NCBI GenBank assembly: GCA_944376335.1
Contig: CALWCH010000005.1
Location: 35,543-99,542 of the forward strand
Length of the DNA stretch: 64,000 nucleotides
Reading direction: 5' to 3'
Source of the DNA: an uncultured Clostridia bacterium
GTDB taxonomy: Bacteria > Bacillota > Clostridia > Christensenellales > Borkfalkiaceae
Notes under the pieces: generated by a model
Database searches by the model: none
What the model was told of the DNA's origin: nothing
What the model saw: the letters and a program-made list of their open reading frames with translations, nothing else
Shown here: positions 1 through 7,295 of the stretch, piece by piece
How the letters are laid out: each line of letters begins with the position of its first letter
Position numbering within the stretch: position 1 is the first letter of the stretch
Program-made: the position numbers and the translations under genes

Positions 1-1342
1 AGGAGAGGAAGGGCGAGAGGACGACTTTGTAGCCGTCGAGCGCGTGCTGCGTGTCGATGACGTCTATGTTGTAGTGGCGGAACGCCCCGTAATAGCGCGC
101 GATGAGCTCCTTGCGGTAGGCAAACCCCTTGACGAGGGGCGCCGACTCGAAGCTGTTGAGCGCCGTACTCGAATAGTGTAACGCAATTGACGAGCGGATG
201 CAAGAGTTACAGAGAAATTCCTTGCATTTTTTCAGATCTTCGGCGGCGGAGCGCACTTCCTCGGAGACGCGGTACTCCCTGCCCGCAGGCGAGAAGAGCG
301 CCCCGTGCGCCATCTCGTGCCCGTTGGGGTGGGCGCGGAAGAGCCAGAACAGATTGACCTCGGCGCCCCGCGCAAAGGGCAGCATGGCATTCGCATAGCA
401 CGCGCCCTGCGGGCGGTAGCCGCCCTCCGCGAACTCGCTCCCGTTCCAGCCTGCCTGCGTCTCCATCACCCAGAAGGGCTTGTCCTTGACGCAGCGCACG
501 AAGTCAAACCCGAAGGCGGTATCGGCAAGCGCGGAGGCGGGCTCGTAGTGGTTGTACTGCACGACGTCGAGCTTCTCGTTGATACGATAGTAGCTCATGC
601 TGTTGTGCTGCATCATATTTGTTCCGATATTCCTGCAGCCGTGCGCATGCAAGATGCCTGCCTGTTCATCGACATAGCTCTTGACCTGCGCATATTGGAA
701 ATCCCGCCACGCTTTGCGAAGGGAAGGATGCCGCCACTGCCCGGGATAGGGCGGTTCGACGTCCTCGAAACTTGCGTATGTAAGAGACCAGCGCGCCATG
801 CCCCAAGCCCTGTTGAGGGCGTCGATGGTGCCGAATTTCTCCTTCAGCCACACGCGGAACGCCGCCTTGCACTTCTCGCAGAAGCACCCCTCGTTGTAGG
901 GATAGATCTCGTTGTCGATCTGCCAGCCGAGAACGCCCGGCATCTCGGCAAAGGTCTCGGCAAGTTTGGTAACGATGATGCGGTTTTTCTCGCGCATGAC
1001 GGGCGACGTCTTGCAGGTGTGGCAGCGCGAAGAGACGTCCACATGGACGAGCTCGTGGGTGACCATGCGCGTCTCGGGGTACTTTGTGAGCAGCCATCTT
1101 GGCGGCGTTGCCGAGGGCGTGCAGAGGATCGCGGAGATGCCGCTATTATACAGCTTCTCCACAATGTCCTTGAGCCAACCGAAGTGAAATTCCCCCTCTC
1201 TCGGCTCCATCCGATCCCACGCAAACTCGCCGATGCGCACGGCATTCAGCCCCATCTCCTTCATGCGGGCGATGTCCTTTTCCTGTTCCTGATTATCCCA
1301 TAGCTCGGGATAATAAGCAGCGCCTAAATATACATTTTCCAT
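1..1342 (-). CDS. GH42 beta-galactosidase, 3' end cut by the window edge
   Basis: Hydrolyses terminal beta-D-galactosides, probably in the cytoplasm because there is no signal peptide. About 447 codons are visible and the C-terminal trimerisation and beta domains lie outside the window. The start is an ATG preceded by GGAGAATTCA. The (beta/alpha)8 barrel opens with GAAYYPELW. The acid/base glutamate is about residue 145 in GWQIDNE, and the nucleophile glutamate is about residue 294 in WVMET. Cysteines at about 107, 153, 155 and 158 match the four-cysteine zinc site known from GH42 enzymes such as Thermus A4. It is the last visible gene of the LacI-headed operon, only 15 bp after the GH110-like gene, so the two may act on the same galactose-containing oligosaccharide. 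Family assignment is firm; the exact linkage is inferred. Confidence 0.93.
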   Translation of the reverse strand, partial: MENVYLGAAYYPELWDNQEQEKDIARMKEMGLNAVRIGEFAWDRMEPREGEFHFGWLKDIVEKLYNSGISAILCTPSATPPRWLLTKYPETRMVTHELVHVDVSSRCHTCKTSPVMREKNRIIVTKLAETFAEMPGVLGWQIDNEIYPYNEGCFCEKCKAAFRVWLKEKFGTIDALNRAWGMARWSLTYASFEDVEPPYPGQWRHPSLRKAWRDFQYAQVKSYVDEQAGILHAHGCRNIGTNMMQHNSMSYYRINEKLDVVQYNHYEPASALADTAFGFDFVRCVKDKPFWVMETQAGWNGSEFAEGGYRPQGACYANAMLPFARGAEVNLFWLFRAHPNGHEMAHGALFSPAGREYRVSEEVRSAAEDLKKCKEFLCNSCIRSSIALHYSSTALNSFESAPLVKGFAYRKELIARYYGAFRHYNIDVIDTQHALDGYKVVLSPFLS

Positions 1343-1357
1343 TGAATTCTCCTTTTG

Positions 1358-2887
1358 TCATCTTCGGAGAATGACATTGTTCTCAACTTCCTTGTGTCTG
1401 ACGTTTTTCACAGAGAACGCCTCCCTGCCGTCGGGCAGGAGCACGACGTTGTCCCGAATGACGATGCGCCCGTGCTGTTTTCCCGTCCCCTCTTCGGAAC
1501 TCGTACCGACGGACACGGCATCCGCCGTTCCTCCGCGCACAGCGCACTCCAGAAAGACGTTATGGACGATCTCCACACATTCCGAGGAAGTTCCCTCTCC
1601 CCACCATTCCTCCGCCGAGACGACCACCGCCGTGCTGTCGGTGTGCTCAAAGAGGGAGTACTCGACGCGCGCACGCTTGGTCTTGATGAGGACGGAGCGC
1701 GCGAAGTGGCTGCGCGTGCGGCAGCGGGAAAAGAGAAAGTCGGGGCAGGCGGAGGCGTTTTCGAGATAGTACGTCTCGTCCGCGCCCGGGGGTAAAGGCC
1801 GGTCGAACGTCACCTCGACGCCGCCTTCCGCTGCCCTTGCAGTATGAACTTGAAAGCACTCCCCCTTGTCGAGCGTACCGCGGCGGATGAGCTGCATCGC
1901 ATCCCCAGGGGAAGGCACATCCTCGGCGAGCGTGTGCGTTCCGTCCGGGGCAACACAGCGCAAAAGATAGCACGTGCCCGAGAGGTGCGTGAAGGCGTGG
2001 TCGTAGTTATGTACGTTGACCGCGTCGTCGCCGTGCCCTTCAAAGGTGCAGTTGACGAGGGTGAGCTTTCCGTAACAGGACGCAAAGTGCGTTGCATCGG
2101 TGTTGGTGGACATGCGCTCGCCCGATGATGGCACGACGCTCACGCCGTCGAGAAGGATATCCCGCGAGAGATGCCCCACGATGCCCATGCCGGGCTGCGC
2201 GTGGACGGTGACGTCCTTTAAGGCGATGTTCTCCGCATTTTGGATGCAGACCGCGGGACGCGAATGAAAGGCGTGCCAGACGTAGAGTTCGTCGCCGACG
2301 ACGTTTGCGTCAAAGCGGTCCGTTTGAATGACAAAGAGTTCGCCCTCCACGCGCCGCTTGGCACCCAACCCGAAGGGAAGATAGTGCATGACGCCCGTCT
2401 TTGCATCGTAGAGGGCACAGCGAGGCGAACAAAAGGTATCGGGCATCGCCATGCGGAAGCGAACATAGAGTATGCCTCCCCCATCGCGCAGTTCTGCCCG
2501 CTCGATGGTGCCGTGCGAATAGGGCTTGCGCTTATAATCGACGGTCAGCCCGCGCAGCGTGACGTTTTTGCACCGGCGCAGAGAGACAGGCTCGAAGAAG
2601 CCGTCCAGAAGCAGCGTGACGCCGTCTGCAATGACGCGCGTCCCCTCCTGCCCTTCAAAGTCCATGACGCGGAGGTAGGGAAAATCGGGGCGAAACATCC
2701 TGTCCTGAGGGTTCTCGCCGAGCCTGCCTTCGATCATGTCGGTAAAGACGGCATGCGCCCGCTCCTCGGTCACCTCATAGACGCCGGGCGGGATGAAAAG
2801 TTCCTCGTGGGGATGCGCCCTCAGCCACGCCATTGCCGCCGCAAACTTTTCCAAGTTGTTTCTGCCCTGAAATTGTGTGAACTCCAT
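1358..2887 (-). CDS. Right-handed beta-helix glycosidase, GH110-like
   Basis: A 509-residue protein without a signal peptide, so probably cytoplasmic. It starts with a pectate-lyase-like pattern (FIPPGVYEV) and continues with many short coils such as NVTLRGLTVDY and GKLTLVNCTFEGHGDDAVNV, the form expected of a right-handed parallel beta-helix. The acidic block HGDDAVNVHNY and the nearby NTDATHF stretch resemble the active-site region of GH110 alpha-1,3-galactosidases, and length fits that family. GAGAGGAAAAGC precedes the ATG. A GH42 beta-galactosidase follows 15 bp downstream, supporting a role on galactosides. The fold is secure. The GH110 assignment is moderate; a lyase or another beta-helix hydrolase is possible. 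Confidence 0.68.
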   Translation of the reverse strand: MEFTQFQGRNNLEKFAAAMAWLRAHPHEELFIPPGVYEVTEERAHAVFTDMIEGRLGENPQDRMFRPDFPYLRVMDFEGQEGTRVIADGVTLLLDGFFEPVSLRRCKNVTLRGLTVDYKRKPYSHGTIERAELRDGGGILYVRFRMAMPDTFCSPRCALYDAKTGVMHYLPFGLGAKRRVEGELFVIQTDRFDANVVGDELYVWHAFHSRPAVCIQNAENIALKDVTVHAQPGMGIVGHLSRDILLDGVSVVPSSGERMSTNTDATHFASCYGKLTLVNCTFEGHGDDAVNVHNYDHAFTHLSGTCYLLRCVAPDGTHTLAEDVPSPGDAMQLIRRGTLDKGECFQVHTARAAEGGVEVTFDRPLPPGADETYYLENASACPDFLFSRCRTRSHFARSVLIKTKRARVEYSLFEHTDSTAVVVSAEEWWGEGTSSECVEIVHNVFLECAVRGGTADAVSVGTSSEEGTGKQHGRIVIRDNVVLLPDGREAFSVKNVRHKEVENNVILRR

Positions 2888-2904
2888 GCTTTTCCTCTCT
2901 TTTA

Positions 2905-2935
2905 AAAGGGGGCGAAAACAAGTCCCGCCCCCTTT
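2905..2935 (-). terminator. Rho-independent-terminator-like hairpin inside the operon
   Basis: AAAGGGGGCG pairs perfectly with CGCCCCCTTT across an 11-base loop and, read on the minus strand, is followed by TTTTAAAAG. It sits between the stop of the 2990-3970 lipoprotein and the GH110-like gene. It may partly end or attenuate the transcript, or protect its 3' end, so that the intracellular GH110 and GH42 genes are expressed at a different level from the upstream lipoproteins. Confidence 0.65.
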
Positions 2936-2989
2936 ACAAGTTCCTTATGAAAGAAGGTGCATCATTTATCTTCGATCACATGGCGGCTG

Positions 2990-3970
2990 TTACGAACCGA
3001 TCGGTTCACCGTATTCCGTCCGCTCTGCTGAGAGATCGACCGTATCAAGGGCGATCGTCATATCGCGGATGACGCCTCCGTGCGTTTCGTCAGCGTAGTA
3101 GTTTTCAAAGTGGGCAATACGCATCTGATAAATGGCACCTGTGGAAAAGCCCGTCACGGAGAAGATGAGCTGCGGCTTTCCGTCGGCATCCTCCGCGTAG
3201 CAGGCGAGGCGGTCGCCGTCTCTTTGAAGCAGCAGATAAAGTCCGTTCTGCTCCTTGATGAGATCGGAAAACGCCCGATCGAGCGTATAAGCAGTTCTGC
3301 CGCCCGCGCCGATCCTGCTCGCCTCAATGACGACCGTCTCCTGTCCCGCCGTGGGATGATAGCGGAACACGAGCTGCCACCAGTTGGGATTGGCGTCGGT
3401 GCGGTGGATGTTCATATGCACTTCAACGTTCTGCCCCGACACGAGCTCGCTCACGTCATAAGTGAACCCCATAAAGAAACGCATGACAAACTTCTGCGGG
3501 GCGATGGGCGCAAATTTACCGCCGATCTGCGTACTCGTAAAGACGTCCGGCCCGTTTTCCGTGCCCTCTGCGTAGAATTCGCGATCGGTGAACATTTTTG
3601 CAAGCACGTCAACGGGCGTTTTCCCCGACTGCTCGGCAAACGTCTCCCCGCAGCGGCTGCACGTCCAGACTTCCCTTCCTCCGTTCGAGGCGATCTCATC
3701 GTCTGCGAGCGCGGCCCTCTGCGTCACATGCCCGAGCGGCGCCGTGACGGTATCCGCCTCGGCGATCTCCTGCGATGCCGCTTCATCGGAAAAATATTTC
3801 CCGCATCCCTCGCAATACCAATAGGCACGATTGCCCGCTTCGATGCACGTTGCCGTCTTTTCCTGAACGTCCGTCAGCTCATGCGTGTGCACGTTGCATG
3901 CCGCCAGACAACAGCCTGCAAAAAGGCAGGCAGCCAAAGCGGCAGTTAAGATCCTTAACCGATTTTTCAT
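2990..3970 (-). CDS. Lipoprotein with two CxxC repeats and a C-terminal beta-sandwich-like domain
   Basis: A 326-residue exported lipoprotein. The signal peptide ends in a lipobox with Cys25 (LAAC). Two repeats of the form H-x-L...TC-x-E-x-GN...YW-x-C-x2-CGK-x-F follow at about residues 30-115; paired CxxC motifs suggest a small metal- or disulfide-stabilised module. The rest (about 120-326) is rich in predicted beta strands (KFVMRFFMGFTYDVSEL, VEVHMNIHRT) and resembles a concanavalin-like carbohydrate-binding sandwich, but I do not recognise a named family. GAAGGAGATCTT precedes the ATG. It lies in the LacI-headed operon directly after the larger repeat lipoprotein with the same N-terminal repeat, so the two probably do related surface work such as glycan capture. 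No catalytic motif is seen. Confidence 0.7.
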   Translation of the reverse strand: MKNRLRILTAALAACLFAGCCLAACNVHTHELTDVQEKTATCIEAGNRAYWYCEGCGKYFSDEAASQEIAEADTVTAPLGHVTQRAALADDEIASNGGREVWTCSRCGETFAEQSGKTPVDVLAKMFTDREFYAEGTENGPDVFTSTQIGGKFAPIAPQKFVMRFFMGFTYDVSELVSGQNVEVHMNIHRTDANPNWWQLVFRYHPTAGQETVVIEASRIGAGGRTAYTLDRAFSDLIKEQNGLYLLLQRDGDRLACYAEDADGKPQLIFSVTGFSTGAIYQMRIAHFENYYADETHGGVIRDMTIALDTVDLSAERTEYGEPIGS

Positions 3971-3991
3971 AAGATCTCCTTCGTCCCCAAA

Positions 3992-4022
3992 AAGAGGAGC
4001 GGGAGAATCTTCCGCTCCTCTT
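3992..4022 (-). terminator. Strong internal hairpin with a T tract
   Basis: AAGAGGAGCGG pairs with CCGCTCCTCTT over a nine-base loop, and an outer TCGTCCC/GGGACGA pair can extend it. Read on the minus strand, the stem end runs into TTTTT. It lies between the large repeat lipoprotein gene and the smaller lipoprotein gene. It is probably a leaky terminator or mRNA-stabilising structure. Confidence 0.65.
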
Positions 4023-4042
4023 CGGGACGATGATATCGTCTC

Positions 4043-6532
4043 TTAAACAGGGTTGATAGTGATATTCGACCACACATATATGCCGGCACCCGCATACAGC
4101 TCGATGTCTGCGGCGTCGCCCTCTGCACAGGTCACGGAGCCGAGCTCGGCCCACGCATCTCCGTTCATAACTTCCAACTTGAAAGTCGTACCCGTGCGGG
4201 TGATGCGAATGCGAAGCCCTTCATCGCTTAAAAGTTCGTCCAAGATATAGCCAAGTCCCGCTTCATCCCCATTGACGTCGGCATTTTCCGCCATCGCATT
4301 GGTGAGATTGTTCTCACCGAATTGACGGATATGCGTCCTTGTGCCGCCGGAGTTCCACGACCAGAAGTAGAACCCGACGTTCCCTTCCGTCAGACGGATG
4401 GCGTAGCGCTGCTGCGTCTGAATGGTGTCCCATCCGCTTAAGAAGTCACGCATGTTGAGGGTCGCTTCGAATACGAAGTCGCCCGTCGTGAGCCCATCGG
4501 GAACGGTCAACTTCTCCTGTCCCGCCCATGCGTTGTTCGTCAGAGCAACGGCGCCTTTTCCGATCGTCAAGGCCTTATGCAGCGTAACAGTCAGCTCGCC
4601 GCCCTCTTCGGGAACGACCAGCGTTGCAGTCGCATAGCCGTCGGCGGTGACAGTGTAGGTATCTGCGTACATCTGCGTGAGTGCAGCTCCCCCAACCGTA
4701 TAGGTATAAGTATTGAATTTGCCCGTAAGCGTAATGACCGTACCATCTGCAAGCGAAGCAGGCTTGGAAGCGTCCAACTCCGTTGCAGAAAAGCTTAACG
4801 ATACGCTGACCGCGTTGATCACAACATCCTCGGCAGTCGTCTGCGTACCGTCGGGAAGCCAGTAGTTGGTGCCGTCCGTGTAGTAAGCGACATTGCCCTG
4901 CTCGGAGACCGACGGCTGCTTTTCCGCGACATATTCGAGAGCGGCAAAGTTGATATTAGACCACTCGTAGGATGCCTGTGCGCCGTACACTTCGATCTCG
5001 GTGGGATCGCCTTCCGCGCAGCTGACAGAACCGAGATTCACCCAAACATCGCCGTTCATGGCTTCCAGCATGAACGTAGTACCCATACGCACGATTCGGA
5101 TGCGAAGCCCTTCTTTGCTCAGGAGTTCGGTGACGAAAAAGCCAAGTCCGGATTCATCCGCGTTGACGTCGTCATTCTCCGCCATTGCATTTGTGAGATT
5201 GTTCTCGCCGAACTGACGGATACGCGTTTTGTAGCCGTTGGAGTCCCACGACCAGAAGTAGAACCCGACGTTTCCTTCCGTCAGACGGATGGCATAGCGC
5301 TGCTGCGTGCTTTCCGTCGTCCAGCCCGCGGTGTAATTACCCATATTCAGCGTCATTTCAAGGACGAAATCGCCGGTGATCGTTTCGGGGACTGCGATCA
5401 GCTCGCCGGAAGTCCACGCATTGTTCACCATGGGCTGTGCGGGGATATAGATGACCTGCGTCAAAGTGACATTGATCTCGCCGCCCGTCGCGGGAACGGT
5501 CAGCTGAATGGTACGGTAGCCGTCCGCCGAAACGGTGTAGCTGCCGGCGATCATATTGAGCACATCGCTCTCTCCGACCGTGTAAGTATAGACATTGGAA
5601 CGGCCCGTTAAGGTGATGACCGTGCCTTCGGGGATCTGTGCCGCAGTTTTGCCGTCAAGGGCGATCGCGGAAAGGTTGAGCGTCACGCTGACCGGCATAT
5701 AGATCATGACGTCCTCTGCGGTCGTTTCCTCAAAGTCCTCGAACCAGTAACGCGTGCCGTCCGTATAGTAGGCATGATTGCCAGGCTTTTCGGCGGAAGG
5801 TTCGGACGCCGCGACATGCGTCAGCGTTTGAATTCCGATATCCGACCACACATAGGAAGCCTGCGCGCCGTAGAGCACGATCCTTGCGGGGATCTCCCCA
5901 TAGGACGAGATGTCGATGGAGCCGAGATGCGTCCATTCCGTCCCGTTCCATGCGAACAGCGCGAATTCGGTGCTTGTGCGGAAGATGCGGAGCTGAAGGC
6001 CTTCCTCGCCGAGAAGCGACTCCGTCATAAAGCCGAGAGCTGCCTCATCGGCATTCACGTCGGCATTCTCTGCCATTGCGTTGTTTAAGTTGTTGGTCGC
6101 AAACAGACGGATATGCGATTTATAGCCGCTGCTGTCCCAAGACCAGAAGTAGAATCCGACGTTGTTGGAAAGGAGCTTAATGGCATAGCGCTGTTGCGTC
6201 CCTTCCGTCTTCCAGCCCGCAGTGTAATCGCCCATCTTCAAGGTGGCGTCAAAGACAAAGGTGTCGTTCCCGAGATCTTCGGGAAGAATGAGCTCTGCGC
6301 TGCCCGTCCAGGCGTTGTTCTGCATATCCTGCGCCGCGAAGGAGATCGTACCCTCGCTGTCGTTGACGGTCACGTTATCGTTTGAGCCATAGGCGATCGT
6401 CTCTTCGAGGCGGAGCGTATAGTCCGTCGTGCCCGCCGTGACTTCAAACGACGCTCTCCTGAAACCGTCGGCGTCGATCTGATAGCTCCCGACGCAGAGG
6501 GAATCGACCCCGAGCGACCTGTCCGCGTTCAC
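4043..6532 (-). CDS. 3' part of a frameshifted surface lipoprotein with three tandem 297-residue modules
   Basis: This 829-codon frame has no signal peptide. It reads on from the 6529-7215 frame after a frameshift, so its apparent start in LTVNADRS is artificial. The protein is a tandem repeat. Each module has an Fn3/Ig-like part (GTVITLTG, GSYTV-x-ADGY, VP-x-x-GGE) followed by a concanavalin-like part (RYAI-x-L, VGFYFWSW, ENNLTNAMAEN). The YFWSW-region anchor recurs exactly 891 bp apart twice. Copies two and three are nearly identical around RLTEGNVGFYFWSW; copy one is more diverged. No catalytic residues are recognised, so a glycan-binding surface role is inferred. With its 5' part the intact protein would be about 1,055 residues. 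Confidence 0.8.
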   Translation of the reverse strand: MNADRSLGVDSLCVGSYQIDADGFRRASFEVTAGTTDYTLRLEETIAYGSNDNVTVNDSEGTISFAAQDMQNNAWTGSAELILPEDLGNDTFVFDATLKMGDYTAGWKTEGTQQRYAIKLLSNNVGFYFWSWDSSGYKSHIRLFATNNLNNAMAENADVNADEAALGFMTESLLGEEGLQLRIFRTSTEFALFAWNGTEWTHLGSIDISSYGEIPARIVLYGAQASYVWSDIGIQTLTHVAASEPSAEKPGNHAYYTDGTRYWFEDFEETTAEDVMIYMPVSVTLNLSAIALDGKTAAQIPEGTVITLTGRSNVYTYTVGESDVLNMIAGSYTVSADGYRTIQLTVPATGGEINVTLTQVIYIPAQPMVNNAWTSGELIAVPETITGDFVLEMTLNMGNYTAGWTTESTQQRYAIRLTEGNVGFYFWSWDSNGYKTRIRQFGENNLTNAMAENDDVNADESGLGFFVTELLSKEGLRIRIVRMGTTFMLEAMNGDVWVNLGSVSCAEGDPTEIEVYGAQASYEWSNINFAALEYVAEKQPSVSEQGNVAYYTDGTNYWLPDGTQTTAEDVVINAVSVSLSFSATELDASKPASLADGTVITLTGKFNTYTYTVGGAALTQMYADTYTVTADGYATATLVVPEEGGELTVTLHKALTIGKGAVALTNNAWAGQEKLTVPDGLTTGDFVFEATLNMRDFLSGWDTIQTQQRYAIRLTEGNVGFYFWSWNSGGTRTHIRQFGENNLTNAMAENADVNGDEAGLGYILDELLSDEGLRIRITRTGTTFKLEVMNGDAWAELGSVTCAEGDAADIELYAGAGIYVWSNITINPV

Positions 6533-6660
6533 CGTGAGGTTTTCGTAGGTGTTGGTAGAATAGCTGCCGACAAGGGCCAGTTCGCCGCTGATCTCTCGTA
6601 TGCCGCCGCGTCCTCGATGAGTGCGCCCGAGAGGTCGTAGATCTCAACGGTGATGCTGAC
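4046..6660 (-). repeat. Three tandem copies of a carbohydrate-binding-like module, 891-bp spacing
   Basis: The DNA for the RYAIRLTE/RYAIKLLS anchor starts at 4401, 5292 and 6183, two steps of exactly 891 bp (297 codons). Copies at 4.4 and 5.3 kb share long near-identical stretches; the copy at 6.2 kb is more diverged. Linkers between modules differ slightly in length (for example the NHAYYTDG and NVAYYTDG segments). This is a recent in-frame duplication within one gene. Confidence 0.85.
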
Positions 6661-7215
6661 GCTCTGTGAAACGAGCTTATCGAGCACATAGTCCTCTTTG
6701 TCTGCTTCCTCTTCACCGTAAGGATCGGCGAAATAGGTTTTGCAAACGGTGCACTCATAGTGTTCTTTCACGCCTTCGCTCTCCGCCGTCGGCTCGACGG
6801 TGTCCACCAGCACGATATCGTGCGAGGCGGTGGTCGTGACGCTTCCGACCTGCTTTGTCGCTTCAGCATCCGAGAAATTCAGCTCACAGCGAGAGCAGGA
6901 CCAGTATTCGATATTGCCATTCTCCGTGCACGTTGCAGCAACTGCATCGTGATGGGTGAGTTCATGCCCGAGCGCTGCGAGCGTGACATCCGCATCGCTG
7001 ACCTCCGTCTCCGCATTTTCGTCTGCAAAGAGTTTGCCGCAGTGCGAACACAGGTAATAAGCCTCGTTTCCCGCTTCCGTGCAGGTCGGCTGCTTCGCAT
7101 CCACCGGAGTGAGCGTGTGTTCCTCTCCGCCGCATGCCGCGAATGCACCCAGCGACAGCGTCAGAATGGATGCGACCGATATGACTGCGGTCCATTTTTT
7201 CTGTTTTGTACTCAT
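6529..7215 (-). CDS. 5' part of the frameshifted repeat lipoprotein: signal peptide and three CxxC repeats
   Basis: AAGGAGGAAAACG precedes the ATG. The signal peptide ends in a lipobox with Cys28 (FAAC). Three TC-x-E/EG...Y-x-C-x2-C repeats follow at about residues 35-175, then the first strands of module one (SVSITVEIYDLSGALIEDAAAYE). After AAAYE the frame turns into the unrelated RSAANWPLSAA and stops. If one TC of the TCTCTC run at 6591-6596 is removed, reading continues AAAYEISGELALVGSYSTN and joins the 4043-6532 frame. The break is therefore a two-base insertion (or equivalent) in a dinucleotide run, caused either by assembly error, recent mutation or slipped-strand variation. Confidence 0.85.
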   Translation of the reverse strand: MSTKQKKWTAVISVASILTLSLGAFAACGGEEHTLTPVDAKQPTCTEAGNEAYYLCSHCGKLFADENAETEVSDADVTLAALGHELTHHDAVAATCTENGNIEYWSCSRCELNFSDAEATKQVGSVTTTASHDIVLVDTVEPTAESEGVKEHYECTVCKTYFADPYGEEEADKEDYVLDKLVSQSVSITVEIYDLSGALIEDAAAYERSAANWPLSAAILPTPTKTSR

Positions 7216-7295
7216 CGTTTTCCTCCTTATATTTGTGGCTCTTCAGGGCCTTAAGGCCTTTAATTATACTTTTGTTTCATGAAAGGAGCACTTCA

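Noticed and set aside
6580-6610. Programmed ribosomal frameshifting in the large lipoprotein
   Set aside because: No slippery heptamer or downstream pseudoknot is visible; a TC dinucleotide duplication explains the shift fully.
4046-6660. CRISPR-like array
   Set aside because: The repeats are 891 bp, coding and in frame; no short direct repeats with unique spacers exist here or elsewhere in the window.
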